Counted from the first letter of the stretch, positions 10,201 to 23,900 are shown. The stretch: 64,000 bases of DNA from Klebsormidium nitens (GCA_000708835.1 DF237393.1:1-64000); one strand, 5' to 3'. Notes: generated by a model from the sequence alone, not told the origin. Translations and numbers: made by a program.

Positions 10201-13200
10201 AGCGAGCGCAGGGTCGAGAAGAAATCCCGGTTCCCAAAAAGGAATCTTCCCTATATTATTGGACACTTAATGCATAAAGGCTGCCATTGGTGGAGCAGAT
10301 ATCCAGAATCGAAGTCAGTGTAGAGCCATGACCCCAGTTCCACGCAGAAATGTCCGCCCTATCTGTCTGTCCACAGTTTATAGAATGCGCAACAACACTC
10401 ATCGACAAGGCGCAGGCAAAGGTAACCACTCGTAAAACAAGGGTCACGTCAATTACCGGCGCGCCATGGCCCTGAGAATGGGCGAGGGACCCTCTCCGCC
10501 CTCCCCAGCCTCGTCTCGGTTCGCTCTGGCTTCGACAGGTGTCACGACGACATTGGCCCGGCTTTCAGCAGCTGACGCAAGCAATTGTTGCAGGAAGTCG
10601 GCGGCAGTGGTCGCGGACGGGTCGGACTCGGCCCCTCTTCCGGACGTACGGCGACTGTTAGAACCGCTCCCCTGCAGTGAAAGGACATGTATTACAAAGC
10701 GCAAATGTTTGTTGAATCTAGTAGTCTCTACATAGAGAGCTATTGAAGGTTCAGTTTCACCAAGCACCTGCTTCAGCAGAATGCGCTTATACATGGTGAA
10801 GGGCTGCAAGCTACAACGGCTGCCGAACAGANNNNNNNNNNNNNNNNNNNNNNNNNNNNNNNNNNNNNNNNNNNNNNNNNNNNNNNNNNNNNNNNNNNNN
10901 NNNNNNNNNNNNNNNNNNNNNNNNNNNNNNNNNNNNNNNNNNNNNNNNNNNNNNNNNNNNNNNNNNNNNNNNNNNNNNNNNNNNNNNNNNNNNNNNNNNN
11001 NNNNNNNNNNNNNNNNNNNNNNNNNNNNNNNNNNNNNNNNNNNNNNNNNNNNNNNNNNNNNNNNNNNNNNNNNNNNNNNNNNNNNNNNNNNNNNNNNNNN
11101 NNNNNNNNNNNNNNNNNNNNNNNNNNNNNNNNNNNNNNNNNNNNNNNNNNNNNNNNNNNNNNNNNNNNNNNNNNNNNNNNNNNNNNNNNNNNNNNNNNNN
11201 NNNNNNNNNNNNNNNNNNNNNNNNNNNNNNNNNNNNNNNNNNNNNNNNNNNNNNNNNNNNNNNNNNNNNNNNNNNNNNNNNNNNNNNNNNNNNNNNNNNN
11301 NNNNNNNNNNNNNNNNNNNNNNNNNNNNNNNNNNNNNNNNNNNNNNNNNNNNNNNNNNNNNNNNNNNNNNNNNNNNNNNNNNNNNNNNNNNNNNNNNNNN
11401 NNNNNNNNNNNNNNNNNNNNNNNNNNNNNNNNNNNNNNNNNNNNNNNNNNNNNNNNNNNNNNNNNNNNNNNNNNNNNNNNNNNNNNNNNNNNNNNNNNNN
11501 NNNNNNNNNNNNNNNNNNNNNNNNNNNNNNNNNNNNNNNNNNNNNNNNNNNNNNNNNNNNNNNNNNNNNNNNNNNNNNNNNNNNNAACAGAAATTACATT
11601 TGAAAAGACTTCCTCAGCAATGCATTCATATAGTCGAGAAACGAAAGCAACAAGTCTCACTTGTCAGACCGCATACGCTTGTGTATGTTGTGAGAGGAGA
11701 GAGATCGAAACAGAGAAGAAACAATAGACGAAACGGAGAGTCAAGGGGTTATGGGATTTCGAAAAGGGAGTACGTCGCACCTGAGCGCTGCCAGCCCTGA
11801 ACCACAGGTTGTCCGGTTCGATTGCCGAAACCCGCCGGTTGAGCGAGCTCCTTCTGCGGCCCCCACCGCTTCCACTTCGCTCCGAACTCCCATGGCCCGG
11901 TTGAGCCGACTGGCTCCTGGTCTGTGGGGGCGTATTTACACTTTGGGGAGATTGGGTGGAAGCTGGGGGTGGGAACGCGGGGAATGTTGGGGGGGATGCC
12001 GGGAAGAGAGTCGGCGAAGGGGGGTCAGGGACGCGGCCTTCTGCAAGGTCTTTCTCACGCTTTCTGGCACGCTCCTCCTGCACAATGTTCGAGGTAGTGA
12101 GTACCAAAATCCGGTGAAGCCTTATGCTGCTTTCTGGAAGTGCATGCCTACTCGGATACAGATTCAAACGATTCATTCTAAAACAGAAGCGGACCTCAAA
12201 GCAACGAGCTGGACGGTTTCCTGCGTTGGATGGTAATGAAGTCGAAACGTAACGTTCCCTGCATGTTCTTGACAGATGCAAAAGGACACAGCGTTACCCT
12301 CCTTCCAAAAAGGCATGTGTTCGTTGTACGGCGTAGGTGGAACTGCTGCAGGTAAAGCTGTCATCAGATTAATACGACGGAAGCAAGTACATCCTTGTAA
12401 TTCGTATACGCGGTCTTAGCCGTCTCAGGGTCTTAAAGCTCGGTAGACATGTATCTCAGAAAGGCGATATAACATTCGCTTCAGACCTCGAACTTAGTAA
12501 CTGAAGATCGAGACCTGTTCCTGACGCGATCTTTGACCAATTGGCGAACCAAGCCTTTGTGATGCCCTCACCGCTTTTGCCTGCTCCTCCTGCTGCATCC
12601 TGATCTTAGCCTCGATAATGTGCTGCTCTTCTGCCTTCTCCAGTTCTTTCAGTGCTGCGTCCTTGGGCCCGCCGTGCTCGACAGCGTAACCGGGAGTCTT
12701 GCAGAATGGGCACTGTGTCGGTCGCGACGCAATCGGCGACTTCATCTGGAGGAAGCACTCTGTGGCAGAGACAAGGGATGACAAGGAATGATGAGGGATT
12801 CAAAGGGCCAATTTTCCTCACCTACTGTGGATAAATCAAGTTGACACGTGCTCCCTGTGGCACGAGGAGTGAGACAGAACCTTATCATAGTCAACAACAA
12901 TGAAAGCAGAACCCTGAGAGGACGCCTTCTGAAGTAAGCAGGCGACAGCCTTTGACGACGAGCTTTGGAACAGATCTTGACCAACGCAGAACGCCTAAAT
13001 TCAGTTGCAAAAGGAAGGACCCGAAATTGGGCTGTGCAACTTGAACAAACATTCGTCAGCGAACCGTAGTGGTTGGAAAGCTATGCTACGACCAACGCAA
13101 AGAAGGATTACCTCTTCCAGTTTACAAAACCTCGGAAGCAGGTTATCAGGGCCAGTAGGAAACACAAAGTATTTTGTCAGACACTTCAAGAACATCGTGT

Positions 13201-14249
13201 CCTCAAAAGCAGCCACGTCGGCTAGATCAGACACCTCAAACTTGTCTAAAAGGGTCACTTTAAAACGTAGCGCTGGAGGAACCAAGCTCTGACCTGTACA
13301 TATGCCCTTGCCGCAGCAGCGTGAGCGGTTGAGGCTGGGGTAGTGCAGGAAGCAGATGGGGCACTCCTCAAGGTCCAGGTGTGGCTCCTCCCTGCCGGGA
13401 AAGCAAGGCGCCAGCTTACCTGCAATTCAAAACGCAGGTCCCCTGAGCCTGTGAGATGCAATGCTGGCCCAGCGCTTCTGAGAGTTGCCAGATGAACACA
13501 AGCATCTGTAGTCAATGATGCTTACACGTGCTTTTGTTAGCGTTACTATCTTGTCTCTGGAGAGGCAGTCCGTGAATGCTTGAAAGCTGGCGCTCCCTGA
13601 GAATACAATCCGAAACGAGATTTGATCTGCATCAGCTCACAGACAGCGGGACAACAAACTGACATATTACGTTCAATTATTCCAAGCTGCTCAAGCCTGC
13701 CTGAACTTGAACAAAATGTTCCCTGCATTTGCAGAAACTTGTGTTCCTCTCACGCAGTCGCCCGTAACCGCTATATTTTCAAGTTTCAAACAAACAATCA
13801 GCAAGCCCATTGAGTGCCACTCTGCCATTTGATGTCAATTGAAGTCTCAGTGAGACGTCTTTCACCCTCAAAGCCACTTCCTGACTGGCGAAAAAGCTGC
13901 TGGTGCCAGGGTCTTAGCTTGATGTTTGTTGGGCGACAGTACAAGAGTTATTCTCTTGAGGTCCGTTGACCAGGGCAGCTAATAGTCTTTGGAACAAAAC
14001 AATATTGTGAGCATGTATCCAAACAAACTTCGGGCCCAGCTAGGTGATGGCAATCTTTTAAATACATGTCTTTTTGGGTGGATCATTGATCATTTGGAGG
14101 TGGCAAGCTCGTAAGACCTCACCGTCCAGAATTAGGCGACGCAGCTTCTTTGCATCGACATCCCTCTCTCTGTCGGGGTAGAGCCCCTGAGGCCGGGTGT
14201 ACTGATCGTCTACTTTCACCCGCTTCCGGGTGCTTGAGGCGTTCCCCAT
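7245..14249 (-). CDS. DA2: DA2/GW2-like RING-type E3 ubiquitin ligase
   Basis: Seven exons join in phase: 14249-14123, 13419-13294, 12759-12572, 12077-11781, 10671-10457, 9949-9880 and 9281-7245, giving 1019 aa. The start [20 protein letters not shown] and the following QGLY are the hallmark N-terminus of DA2/GW2, plant RING ligases that limit organ and seed size by ubiquitinating growth regulators. The RING-like cysteines are C62, C65, C78, C83, C86, C101 and C104 (CPICF ... CPFC). The next segment [17 protein letters not shown] is also typical. Exon 6 encodes [13 protein letters not shown], matching the conserved EAIWxSxQ block. The last exon (678 codons) is far longer than in land plants and holds two ubiquitin-interacting-type motifs, about residues 391-404 ([14 protein letters not shown]) and 982-998 ([11 protein letters not shown]). 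A scaffold gap lies in intron 4 and could hide an exon whose length is a multiple of three. Confidence 0.88.
10832..11585. other. Assembly gap of 754 N
   Basis: An uninterrupted run of N inside intron 4 of the DA2-like gene. The flanking exons end and start in phase 0, so the gap can be purely intronic. Open frames running across it are artefacts. Confidence 0.98.
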
Positions 14250-15295
14250 GATTGGACAAACAGTAATGAAGCCTGCCGGTACTTGAAGGTTTACTCAGGA
14301 CGCTGACTCCTCACAAGCTGCCGTTGTTTGATGAGGTCAGGTGTGATTCCGACGAGGCTTTGCCGATTACTGCTTAGTCATTGCTAGACTCTTTCTCATA
14401 GGGCATATATTTGCCTTCTAAACAATCAAGCTTCGTTCAAACTTCCCCCAGGAAGAGGGACCCAGAATTTATGAATTCAGTCCTCTGCGCAAGTGTAACC
14501 TGTGGGTTTATGGCAGCGACTGATTGAGGTATGCACCAGGTCCTTCAAGTGTGTACTACAAAGGAGTGCGTGCTGCGGACTTCAAGTAATTTCACAAGAT
14601 GACCAGCGTTGGATCTTTGCACCCACCTGCAAACAGAAATGATGGGGCTTGTCAGTGATGGACAATCTTGTGCTTCTGAATGAGATGAAACGCCAATGCC
14701 CTGCATAAGGACCACTAACCCCCAGCCATTTCGTTTTCTTACAGTGGATTGCTCATTACGTCAGGACATGTTGAACATAGACACCGTCCAAGGTCTGACA
14801 ACATTGAAATGTCTGACTTTATAGATCCTCCGGGGCAATTGCCATCATTCGCGCTATCCCCCATTTGAGAGGGAGTGCTCGAAACGCCGCTGTGCTTTCC
14901 TTACCTCGTGACTTCCAGGACCCCATTCCAAATGACCACCATGTTGAGCACCAGCTCATCCTGAAAGCTGATCAAGACCCGTCGCTTTTCTCTCCACCCT
15001 CCTGTTGCTTGCCTGGGCAATCAGTTGCCATCGCCGCCATGACATGTCGCATGTGTGCTCACTTCAGACTTGGTTTGCCAACTCATGAACATCCAATGAT
15101 TCGGCGCGAGCAGCGAGTGCTCAACACCAAACCCCACAAACCCTGGTGGCCAAACGCGCGCCAGCCGCCAGCGCGCGGCGGCTGTCGATCAGCCGCCGCG
15201 CCCTTCGCCCCTGGACATGCAGCTGACACGACTGCATCAGCCGTGTCAAACATAAGGAAGAATGTTTGAAGTCTCAAGGGCAACCGTGGACACTG
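14250..15295. promoter_or_regulatory. Divergent intergenic region
   Basis: The minus-strand DA2-like gene and the plus-strand first oxygenase gene start about 1 kb apart and must share this upstream region. A GCAG acceptor-like site on the minus strand near 14632 could mark a 5' UTR intron of the DA2-like gene. The open frame 14865-15269 looks like chance. No clear TATA box or binding-site array was identified. Confidence 0.45.
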
Positions 15296-18200
15296 ATGGC
15301 GCCGGCATCATTGGCAAGAGCAACATTTAATGGCCACCTCGTCGCCAGTCCTGGCACGATATGCCGCCCCGCACAGCAGTCTGAACTTGGAGGGAGTCAC
15401 AAGCATGGAATCCAACGTGGAACCCGCTCAGATAATCACCAGCTGCAGCTCCTAGTTTCAAGATCCGGTCGCATCAGTCCTGCTCAGCGAAGTATCCAAT
15501 TCTCGAAGAGCAAATGTATGGGAGGCAAGTCGTCAGATGGGGTCCCACGTCAGGGCACTCAGTCCACTGGGAGCTCAGAAGCTGATGTGCATCAGCAAAG
15601 TAGCCCATCTCTTATGGAGCCTTGCAGCTTTTCGGAAGCTATCAATCAGCACTTCCTTTTGGACGAGTCAAGTAGGGAACAGAGCTGGTACTTGGACAAG
15701 GAAGTGATACGCGGTTGGAATTTGCAGACGTTCAAAGCGGAGTCCGACTTTGTATATTCCCACTCTGCAGGCGGCGTGAGGTACTTCAGATATAAGGAGG
15801 GCAGGGAAGACTATGTTGGTTTGAGAGACGTTCTGGAACGGGTGCAGAATGGTGCAATGCGCGACGGGCGAAAGCTAGAAAACTTGCTAGGCTGGGTGTG
15901 CTATGCCGCAGAAGATCACAAGGAAGTCAGAGGCTACGATCTTGGATACATGGACTTTGAAGCTAGCATGGCTTGGGACCATAAACAGACTCGCCAGATG
16001 TGCAAGCAGATGGGTTTAGACTTCAAGAAAGTGAAGCTGCATCTGGCATGGGCGGCCGGGTATGCGAAGGGGATTGACAGAGGGAACAGTCTTTTCTGCT
16101 ATGGAGCTGTGAACCGGCTGGACGAGCATGATTCGAAACATGCCATGCTGCATATCTGGCGGGAGGGGCCGGCAGGCGAAGCTTTTTCTCCACACGTGTT
16201 GGACTGCGGTTTAGACGTAAGGGCTCGCAGCGACGCGCGGTGCATTCAGTACAAAACTGGCTGCATTCCTCAAACTCAATTGATGCGCTTGATAGTGCGC
16301 TTTGGAGACACTCTCTCCATGTCTAGCCAGCTGCTCTTACCAGCTTCTTGCTTCTTGATTGAAACAGGCAACGTTGAGAAGAGTTCTTATAAAGGTCTCA
16401 CGCCAGCTCAGGACACAAATCTAATCGTTGCGAGTCCTTGCAGGGCACCGAGGACTGCCTGGTGATTCCGCTGGGAAAGCTAGACGTGGAAACGGTCCCT
16501 AAGTATTGCTCCCCCTCTCCCTATGGCGACCTGCTCAACGAGTCAACTCAGGTGGACACCGGGGTGCGGCGCGCTCTTGAAGCGCGCTTCAAGGCACGTA
16601 AGGAAGAAGAGGACGAGAACCAAAGCTCATTTGTTGAGAGAGTCCGGAACAGAAAGGTAATGAGGTCTTGCCAAGCTCAGTGGTTCTGGCGTCACTAAAG
16701 GTCTGGTGTAAATGCATAATGTTCTGCAGTTTGGTCAGCATTTCCAACGGCCACACTTTCTTCAGCAGTTCAAGCTGGCCGACTTATCGAGCTGCACGAT
16801 AGTGACTTTGAGTGCGCTTGCCGCCCTCTTTGGGGCGGATTGATGTGTTTAACTGGTTGTAGCAGCGTCTACAGAACGTTTGCAGCTTCAGATTTATATT
16901 TGTGTTTAAGCTGCGCAAAAGGCGGGTCTGGAGTGTGACCGTGAAAGTGAGGCCGTCTCCGTCTAAGATTTCAAGAAGCACTGCTAGTGACTAGGGCCAA
17001 GCATGATTGAGCGTCTTGTTCGCTTCAAGTTTATTTGCAAGCGTCTTAGTCCCACAAAATTCCTCCGAAACGGTTCTGATGTCAGCTTCCAATGGTAACT
17101 TGACTTTTCGACATAGGTCTTTGGTCCCTTTGCAGCCTTGCTTTGAAGCCTTGATCCGCATCGCTGTGGCAGCGAAGCTTTGCTTCAATCAAGCAATCAA
17201 ATTGGTCCCCTACAAGCTGAATATTAATGGTGAGGCGTCTCGTTTCGCACGAAACAATGCTTCACAATTTCGGAACCTCTGTCCTGGTGACAAACTTCGG
17301 AAGATGAACGGAAGGAACTGCTCGCTTGCAGGCTCGACGCGCCAGAATCTTTGAAGTCCTCTATTGTCAACGTTGGGCTAGCTAGAGGCCGGACTTTTGA
17401 ATCCGTGTTTGGTAGTAATGTCAAATGATCCTTTCCCGCTGATCAAACTTGCGTTGGCATCTGGCTGAGTCCATGTACGAAATTTATCCAACATGCAAAC
17501 TGAAACTTCAGCTTCTTAGCGTGTCCCGATTCTGACGAGCATCGGCAGGCCCATTGCGATCGAATTCTGACAGAAATCCTTATGCTTGATCCCCTTCGAT
17601 TGAGCAGGCCCCGGAGACTTCTTCCGGCCTCACGTGGACACCCCCGTCGACCCTGAGCTTTTCATCGGGACGGTTGTCGTCTGCCTCCCGTCGCCATTCA
17701 CCGGGGGGGAGCTGATCGTTACGCACGTGGATGCTTCCCACACCTTCGACTTCGCAACTAAGTCCAACGACAAAGCCGTCTTCCAGTTTGCCGCGTTTTA
17801 CGGGGACTGCCTTCACGAAATAAAGCCGGTCACCAGCGGCCATCGCATCACGCTGACGTATCACATCATGCGAAAGCGCCCCAACGTCACGTTTGAAAAT
17901 GATGATTCGGAGTTCAGCCCGGTAAGCACTGAGGTCGAGTCTTGTATTTTATGTCTCTCCTTCCACTTTGGGCTGCTTATGATGACCCGTGACGTCAGCG
18001 GACCGGATGTCCGATGATGAATGCACATCCACTCTTTCATAGGCTGCTCCGTCCACATTTTTCTATCACTATAAAGCAGTAAGAAGAAAAAGAAAACAGA
18101 GTTGCCGCTTCCTACCTAGGGGCCGATTTGCCTTGTTGAGCGGCACAGGATTCAGATTGCAGAACCGCATTCAAGATTTGACCAGACTTTGAGATTGTCG

Positions 18201-19790
18201 ATCTTTCGTGGGACCAAAGGACCATCGGAGCAAGAAGGCTCGTCGACGCTTACCATTTTTCCAACAGGAAGAAGTGTTCCCTGTCGAAGCCGACGACATT
18301 TGTCAAGAGCAGATTTGCAACCAATTTCAGGCCGAGCTGCGGATCCTTTCGTCTCTTGGACTGCCGTACGTGGGCTTTCTTCTCCAGCATGGTTACACCC
18401 AGGCGGGAATCTCGGAAAAGGTAAGACTTTTCGGCAGGTGGCAGCATCCGCTTACTTCAATTCTCTAGGGACAAAGAGAGGCCCGTAAGAGACACCTACG
18501 AGCCAGGTTGCCACGTTCCACACTTGCTCTTTCGTACGGCCTCAGCACGAGCGCAACACGCGCTTCTGCAGGAGCTCCGCGGGGGCTCGCTTTTCTGATG
18601 GCGAGCCATTTTTGCATCGTAGTCACAGATCAGATGATATCTCTTTTGCAGGGTGCCTATACTGGGCGGTTGCTCATTACCCCCTTAGACGTCAAACGGC
18701 CCTTCTCTGAAAGGATTGAGCTCATGTTTGCAGATCGTTCCACTTTACAAGGAAGAATGTCCTCTTGATCCGTTGCCGCTCAGAAGATGATAATCAGCGA
18801 GCGTGCCTGAATACAAGGCTTTGGTGCTTTTGCAGGGTTTGAAAGGCAGTGACAGATTATTCTACGAGCTTCTCACCGCGGCTGGCTGGAAGTGCCACTT
18901 CGTCCCGGTACTCGTGGTCAGGAGATGGAACAGAGGGACGAGGTTTTCTAGTGAAAGCGATTTCAAGTGCACACTGGAAGTGCTGTCATTTACCAATGAT
19001 GACTACGACTTTCTGAGGGTGAGACTTTATTGCCTGCGTCAGATACCTTCAGAAACGCTTTCTGAATGACATGAGAGCACATTCATTTGATTTCAAGCGC
19101 TTTTGTGAGGCGCAGTCCTTCTCCATTGGACTTCGCCGCTCTCAGTATTCTCCTTCCTGGCCGAACTCGTCAAGCTACGAAGAAGAGATGATCAGGCTCC
19201 ATCGACAAACGTTTTCCTTCGTCCTACCGTGCTTCCCGCTCACAATTCTGATAGTTAAACTCGTTCACCTTGCGTGCAAATAGAGAATCTTCCATCTCTG
19301 CTGATCCTGAGTCGTAGGCGTATTCAGCAAACAACGTTATACACATGCTGCGGGGAAGACATCTTTAGAAAAATCTGGACGGTCTGTCCAGCCGCACATG
19401 GTTGCGTTGAACAATAATAACAGTCAGCGTTTAGGTTGCTCGAATGGTCAACGTGTAGGTTGCTGGAGCACAAGGTCGAATTAGCACGCTAAGGGGAAGG
19501 AATTACAGAGGTGACTTCTTTCTTCGTTCGTTTTTCAGGGAGCTGCAGAAAGTGCGCCGACCCATGGATTCGAGGCCCGGATCCCGTTTATGTGGTACAG
19601 CGAGCCACAAGAACGGAGGCTAGTCGAGTGCATACTGGACGGTGAAAGATTCATGGGAAACATATCCATGCCGGGCAGAGAACTGAAGATATATCTGCAG
19701 TCAGTTATGATTGTGGATCTGCGCACCAGAGACACCGCTAACGCTCGCAGTAGAGATGCCGTGGCCTTACTGATTACCCCAGCAAAATGA
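15296..19790 (+). CDS. 2-oxoglutarate/Fe(II) oxygenase, tandem copy 1
   Basis: Seven exons: 15296-16216, 16444-16656, 17136-17229, 17608-17921, 18268-18420, 18836-19018 and 19539-19790, all in phase, 709 aa. Exons 3-4 encode the prolyl-4-hydroxylase-like double-stranded beta-helix: iron ligands H418 and D420 (RPHVDTP) and H479 (CLHEIKPV), with R489 for 2-oxoglutarate. Before it lies a conserved PYGDLLNESTQVD block. After it come LPYVGFLLQHGYTQ, the GLKGSDRLFYELL block and a C-terminal IPFMWYSE ... MIVDLR block. The large first exon is an unrecognised domain beginning at MEPC (15614). The 100 or so residues before it are rich in Ser/Ala/Arg and could be an organelle-targeting peptide or 5' UTR. 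The substrate is unknown. Compared with copies 2 and 3 it lacks the acidic C-terminal tail. Intron 1 uses GAC|GTAAGG. Confidence 0.8.
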
Positions 19791-20928
19791 AGAAGGCTTG
19801 AGACACGTGCCAAACGCCTTTCACGCAGATAGAGCAGTTATCCTTTTGAATGGTCACAAGATGAGGCCTCATGTCAGACAAGATGGTCGAGCATTTGTTC
19901 TTACGCATGTGGAAAATGCCGGGCATGCTTGAGATCGAGAGCATCATGTTTCTGGAAAGGCATCCCAATCCTGCGTTCCGGGCAATATATAGAAGCGTTC
20001 TTGCCACTGGTCAATATCAGGGGCCAATTGTTTATTTTTTAAGCGCTGCTAGTATTCGCCTAGCGCGTGGAGGTAATCAGCTAGGTGCACTCAGATGCAG
20101 ACGACCTCTACGAAAAGTCTCCACTGCAAATTACCACCATGTTGTAACGAGATACGTTAGATGTTGCGTATTGTCTGCCGGTTAGAAACACTGACAAGGT
20201 AGTAGATAGTGCAGATGCACGACAAATGACCAACAAAGTTGAGCATCACGTTGATCATGTACATTATACGAGGTCAACGTTTTTTTGACGAACTGAATTT
20301 TATTGCTCTCACACCAACTTCACGTGAGCTAGCCTGCAGGGACGTTGTTTGAAAATGGCTATACCTCTGCCACGCTCTCTTTTACTGTGCGTCATGCTTT
20401 GCATTGTAATCTCACTCGTAGAAACCATAGCTTGCATAAGCCCAGATTTAATCTGCCTTCGTAGCTTACGAGATTAAACGAAGTCGCTGCAGAATGAACA
20501 TTGATTTTCTTATTTACTGAAACAAACCCATTAAGCTTGAAACTCATTACGAAAACTAAAATGGAAAAGATTTGCAGACGTACGGTCAGGACGTATGGGA
20601 AACATCTGGGCATTGGGGCCGGCCGGCCGCCTGCCGCTGCCATGCCGCTGCCGCGGCCGGATGGCAATAGCTCAGAGGCGATCGGACCTGCCTGCATGAC
20701 GATGCTTGCCAAGTTGCACGTACCGTCGTACGTGACCGTGGGCCGCGGCCGCGGCCGTCGGCCGATCAGAGGCGGGCTCATGTGCGCGGGGCCGCGGTCT
20801 GAGTGACGTACCTTCGTGCGGTCACGCCCGCAAACGCGCGAGGTTTATCCAAACCTCTGAACCGGCCAGCACAGGCTCCTACTAAGTTACCTTGAAAGCT
20901 TCATGCAGCTGCAAAGCTCTAGATAAAG
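19791..20928. other. Spacer between oxygenase copies 1 and 2
   Basis: No supported gene. The right part (about 20610-20810) is very GC-rich, with repeated GCCGCGGCC-like runs, and probably belongs to the promoter of copy 2. The left part is AT-richer. A possible 3' remnant of copy 1's acidic tail was sought after 19790 and not found. Confidence 0.5.
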
Positions 20929-23900
20929 ATGGCGTCCAGCTGCGGGCGCTCCGTGCCTCATCTGGCAGGCCTGCAAAGACTGACCGCAACCGCATGCAGC
21001 CTGCCTTCTAGACAGTTGAGTTGCAGCTATACTATGAAAATCCCATCGCAGCTTGCTCAGCTTGGCTCAGGGCAATGGAAAACCTGGAAACGCTTAACAG
21101 CAATCAGGCAAAGTGTGCGTGATTCGTGCTCTCTGATCTACTGCAAAGCCTTGACTGGCTCGCAGGGAAGCTTGGAACCCGAGACACTAGATGGTCTTCC
21201 GCTCATGGAGCCCTGCGAATTTGTGGAGTCAATTGACGGGTATCTAAACATGGAGGAGGCTCTGAAAAGCGGGAAAAAGCGGAGACTTAGTCCAGCAGAG
21301 CAGTGGGAAATCACTGAGTCCGAGGACGGCAAGGGAAGGACGTTGAGGATGAAGGAGGACTGGAGAGAGTACGTCACATTCAAAGATGTCCTGAAGCAGG
21401 TTCGGGAGGGTCGGACCTATCACGGGGAAACCCTTGAGTAACAAGCTGGGTTGGCTGTGCCACGTTGCAGAGGACTACGATTTTGTCAAGTTTTTGGACT
21501 ATGGCGCTGATGAGGTCGAAGCAAGCATGAGATGGGATTATGAGCAGTGCAATAACCTGTGCAAAGGGCTGGGGATAGACTTCCGCGAGGTGAAGGTGCA
21601 TCTAGGATGGGCAGCAGGATATGCCAAGGGGATTGGCAGGGGCGATTGTCTGTTTTGTTATGGGGCCGCAAATGAATTTGAGAGACACGACCTAGAGCAC
21701 GTTGTGCTGAGCATCAAACCCGAGGAGGAAGAGCCAAGTGGCCAGGCAAGCCTTCGATTGAACTCTCTTGTTCCGAGTTGAGCGCTGATGTATCTTAGTT
21801 TGTCACAAGACGCCGACAAATCCAGTGATTCAAAGCTGGCGGAAGCATGTCTGATTGACTCAAGTTCAAGTTTGAAAGCGAAAGACTGAAGTGGAAAGAA
21901 ACAATGCTCAGCCAGTACATAGTATGAATCAAGGTAGTGCTGAGAGCCTTTCCATTCCTTTCCGTAAAGCTACCTTACCTGCGTGAACAAGGGCATAAAT
22001 TTTATTCTTTGCAACGACAAATACAATTGGCTCTGTGTGGCTTATGTCAGCAAGTAGTACCGATTTTGAACAGCTCTTTATGCGTTGCTAAATCAAAGCA
22101 CTCCTTAGGCTCGCGCTTTTTCTTTCGTAGCAGGAGAGCAATGCAGATGTCCTGGAGGTTCCGCTACAGGACTTGAACGTCGACTTGCTTGAACAGTACT
22201 GCTCTCCAGCCCCCTACGGCGACCTTCTCAACGAGTCCACGCAAGTCGACCCCTCGGTGCGCCGGGCCTTGGAGGCCCGCTTCAAGCTGGAGAAGCCGGC
22301 CGACGTCATCAGGAGGGCACGCGACAAGTGGGACCTTCGCAACAGCAAGGTAAAATGCAACCAGCTCAAGTGATTCCGCCTAAAGGCACCGTCCTGTGCT
22401 CAAGCTTTTGGTTCGCAAAAAGTTCCTGCCGTCGTACTTCGCAAGTATGACTGACATCCTGGCTCCAAGGCAGGACGCTATGTCGTGGAAAGAAGTTCCA
22501 ATGGGGCCCCGTCGGTTTCTGATCCAGTTTAACCCGTTTCTGCTTTTGCCAGATCCTCTTCGAGTCGAAGGTGCGCGCTGCAGTGATAGAAAAGCTGTGC
22601 TTCAATCAAAGGGTTCACCTAGAGCCCTACAAGCTGAACATCTACGGTGAGACCTCCACCCGTCGCTCAAATTCGACCAATCAGGGCGTTGCATATGCAG
22701 ACGTACTGGAAACCGACTGACTTTGACGACGCGTCTTGTTTGAATGTGATTTCACATGATGCCATCCATTCTAAAACTTCCTAAAATCCTGGGGGTCATC
22801 TTGAAACCTTTCTGCAACTCGATCTACTTCCAGGTAGAACTCTGACATAAGTTGAAAGAGCTTTCAGAGGATAGGACTCCCGCGAAGACAGAAGTAAGAA
22901 CGGCAAGAACCGGTAACAATCTCAAGTCGTCTGCAACCAAGTACAACAGGTGTCAGGCAGGATCCAAGTCTGACGGACCTGAGGCACTGAACAACCAACC
23001 AAATCCTAAAAGATAAAATCCTGTATGCGAAAGCGATCCTTCTTGTACTGCTTGTTTCAGCGGCGCAAGAGACTTTCAGTGTCATTAACCCGCCCTACTC
23101 TCCAATCTGTTCATAATTATAGTCTAGCTACCTCCGCTTCCCTGTTCGAGCCCTTCGTAACCCCTGCAGAATCGACACTTCTTGATACTTGATCTTTCTC
23201 CAGGCCCCGGGGACTTCTTCCGGCCACACGTTGACACCCCGGTCGACCCGGAGCTTTTCATCGGCACGGCCGTTGTCTGCCTCCCTTCCGAATTCACCGG
23301 GGGAGAGCTGGTTGTGACGCACGGGAGCACCACCCAAACGTTCAATTTCGCAACTAGGTCTGGCGAAAAGAAACTCTTCCAGTTCGCTGCGTTCTTTGGC
23401 GACTGCCCGCACGAGATCAAGCCCGTGACCAGCGGTCGCCGCGTCACGCTGACGTACCACATCCTGCGCGTGCGCGAACCTGCACTAACTGATCAAAACT
23501 TCGACGAGACTGCGTATACGGTTAGTCATGTGCTTCCTTTCACACTTAATCTCAAAGATCATCTTCTGTGTATCCTGCCGGTCCCGCTTGGAAAGCGTGA
23601 AACAGCTCAGGAGGAAAGGACGTTGCAACGGCAAACGCTTGAAGTTTGGCACAGAGAGTCAGGACACTCTCCCTTCCCGCATACATTCTTGGCTCGTTCA
23701 AAGGAACGAAACGGTCCTCTTGAGCACTTGCACTTCATTGCTGCGCAGGACTACGCGTTTCCGCTGCAGTCGGACAACTCCCGCCAGGAGACTGTCCGTG
23801 ACCAGTTCAAGGCTGAGCTGCGGACCCTGTCGTCGCTTGGGCTGCCGTACGTGGGCTTTCTCCTCCAACATGAGTACACGCAAAGCGGTGCAGTCAAAGA

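Noticed and set aside
10773-11800. Frames of 295 and 339 codons across the N run
   Set aside because: They exist only because N was translated as X.
16170-16182. GC donor (GGCAG|GCGAAG) in copy 1 at the site homologous to copies 2 and 3
   Set aside because: It is out of phase with exon 2. The strong GAC|GTAAGG at 16216 is in phase.
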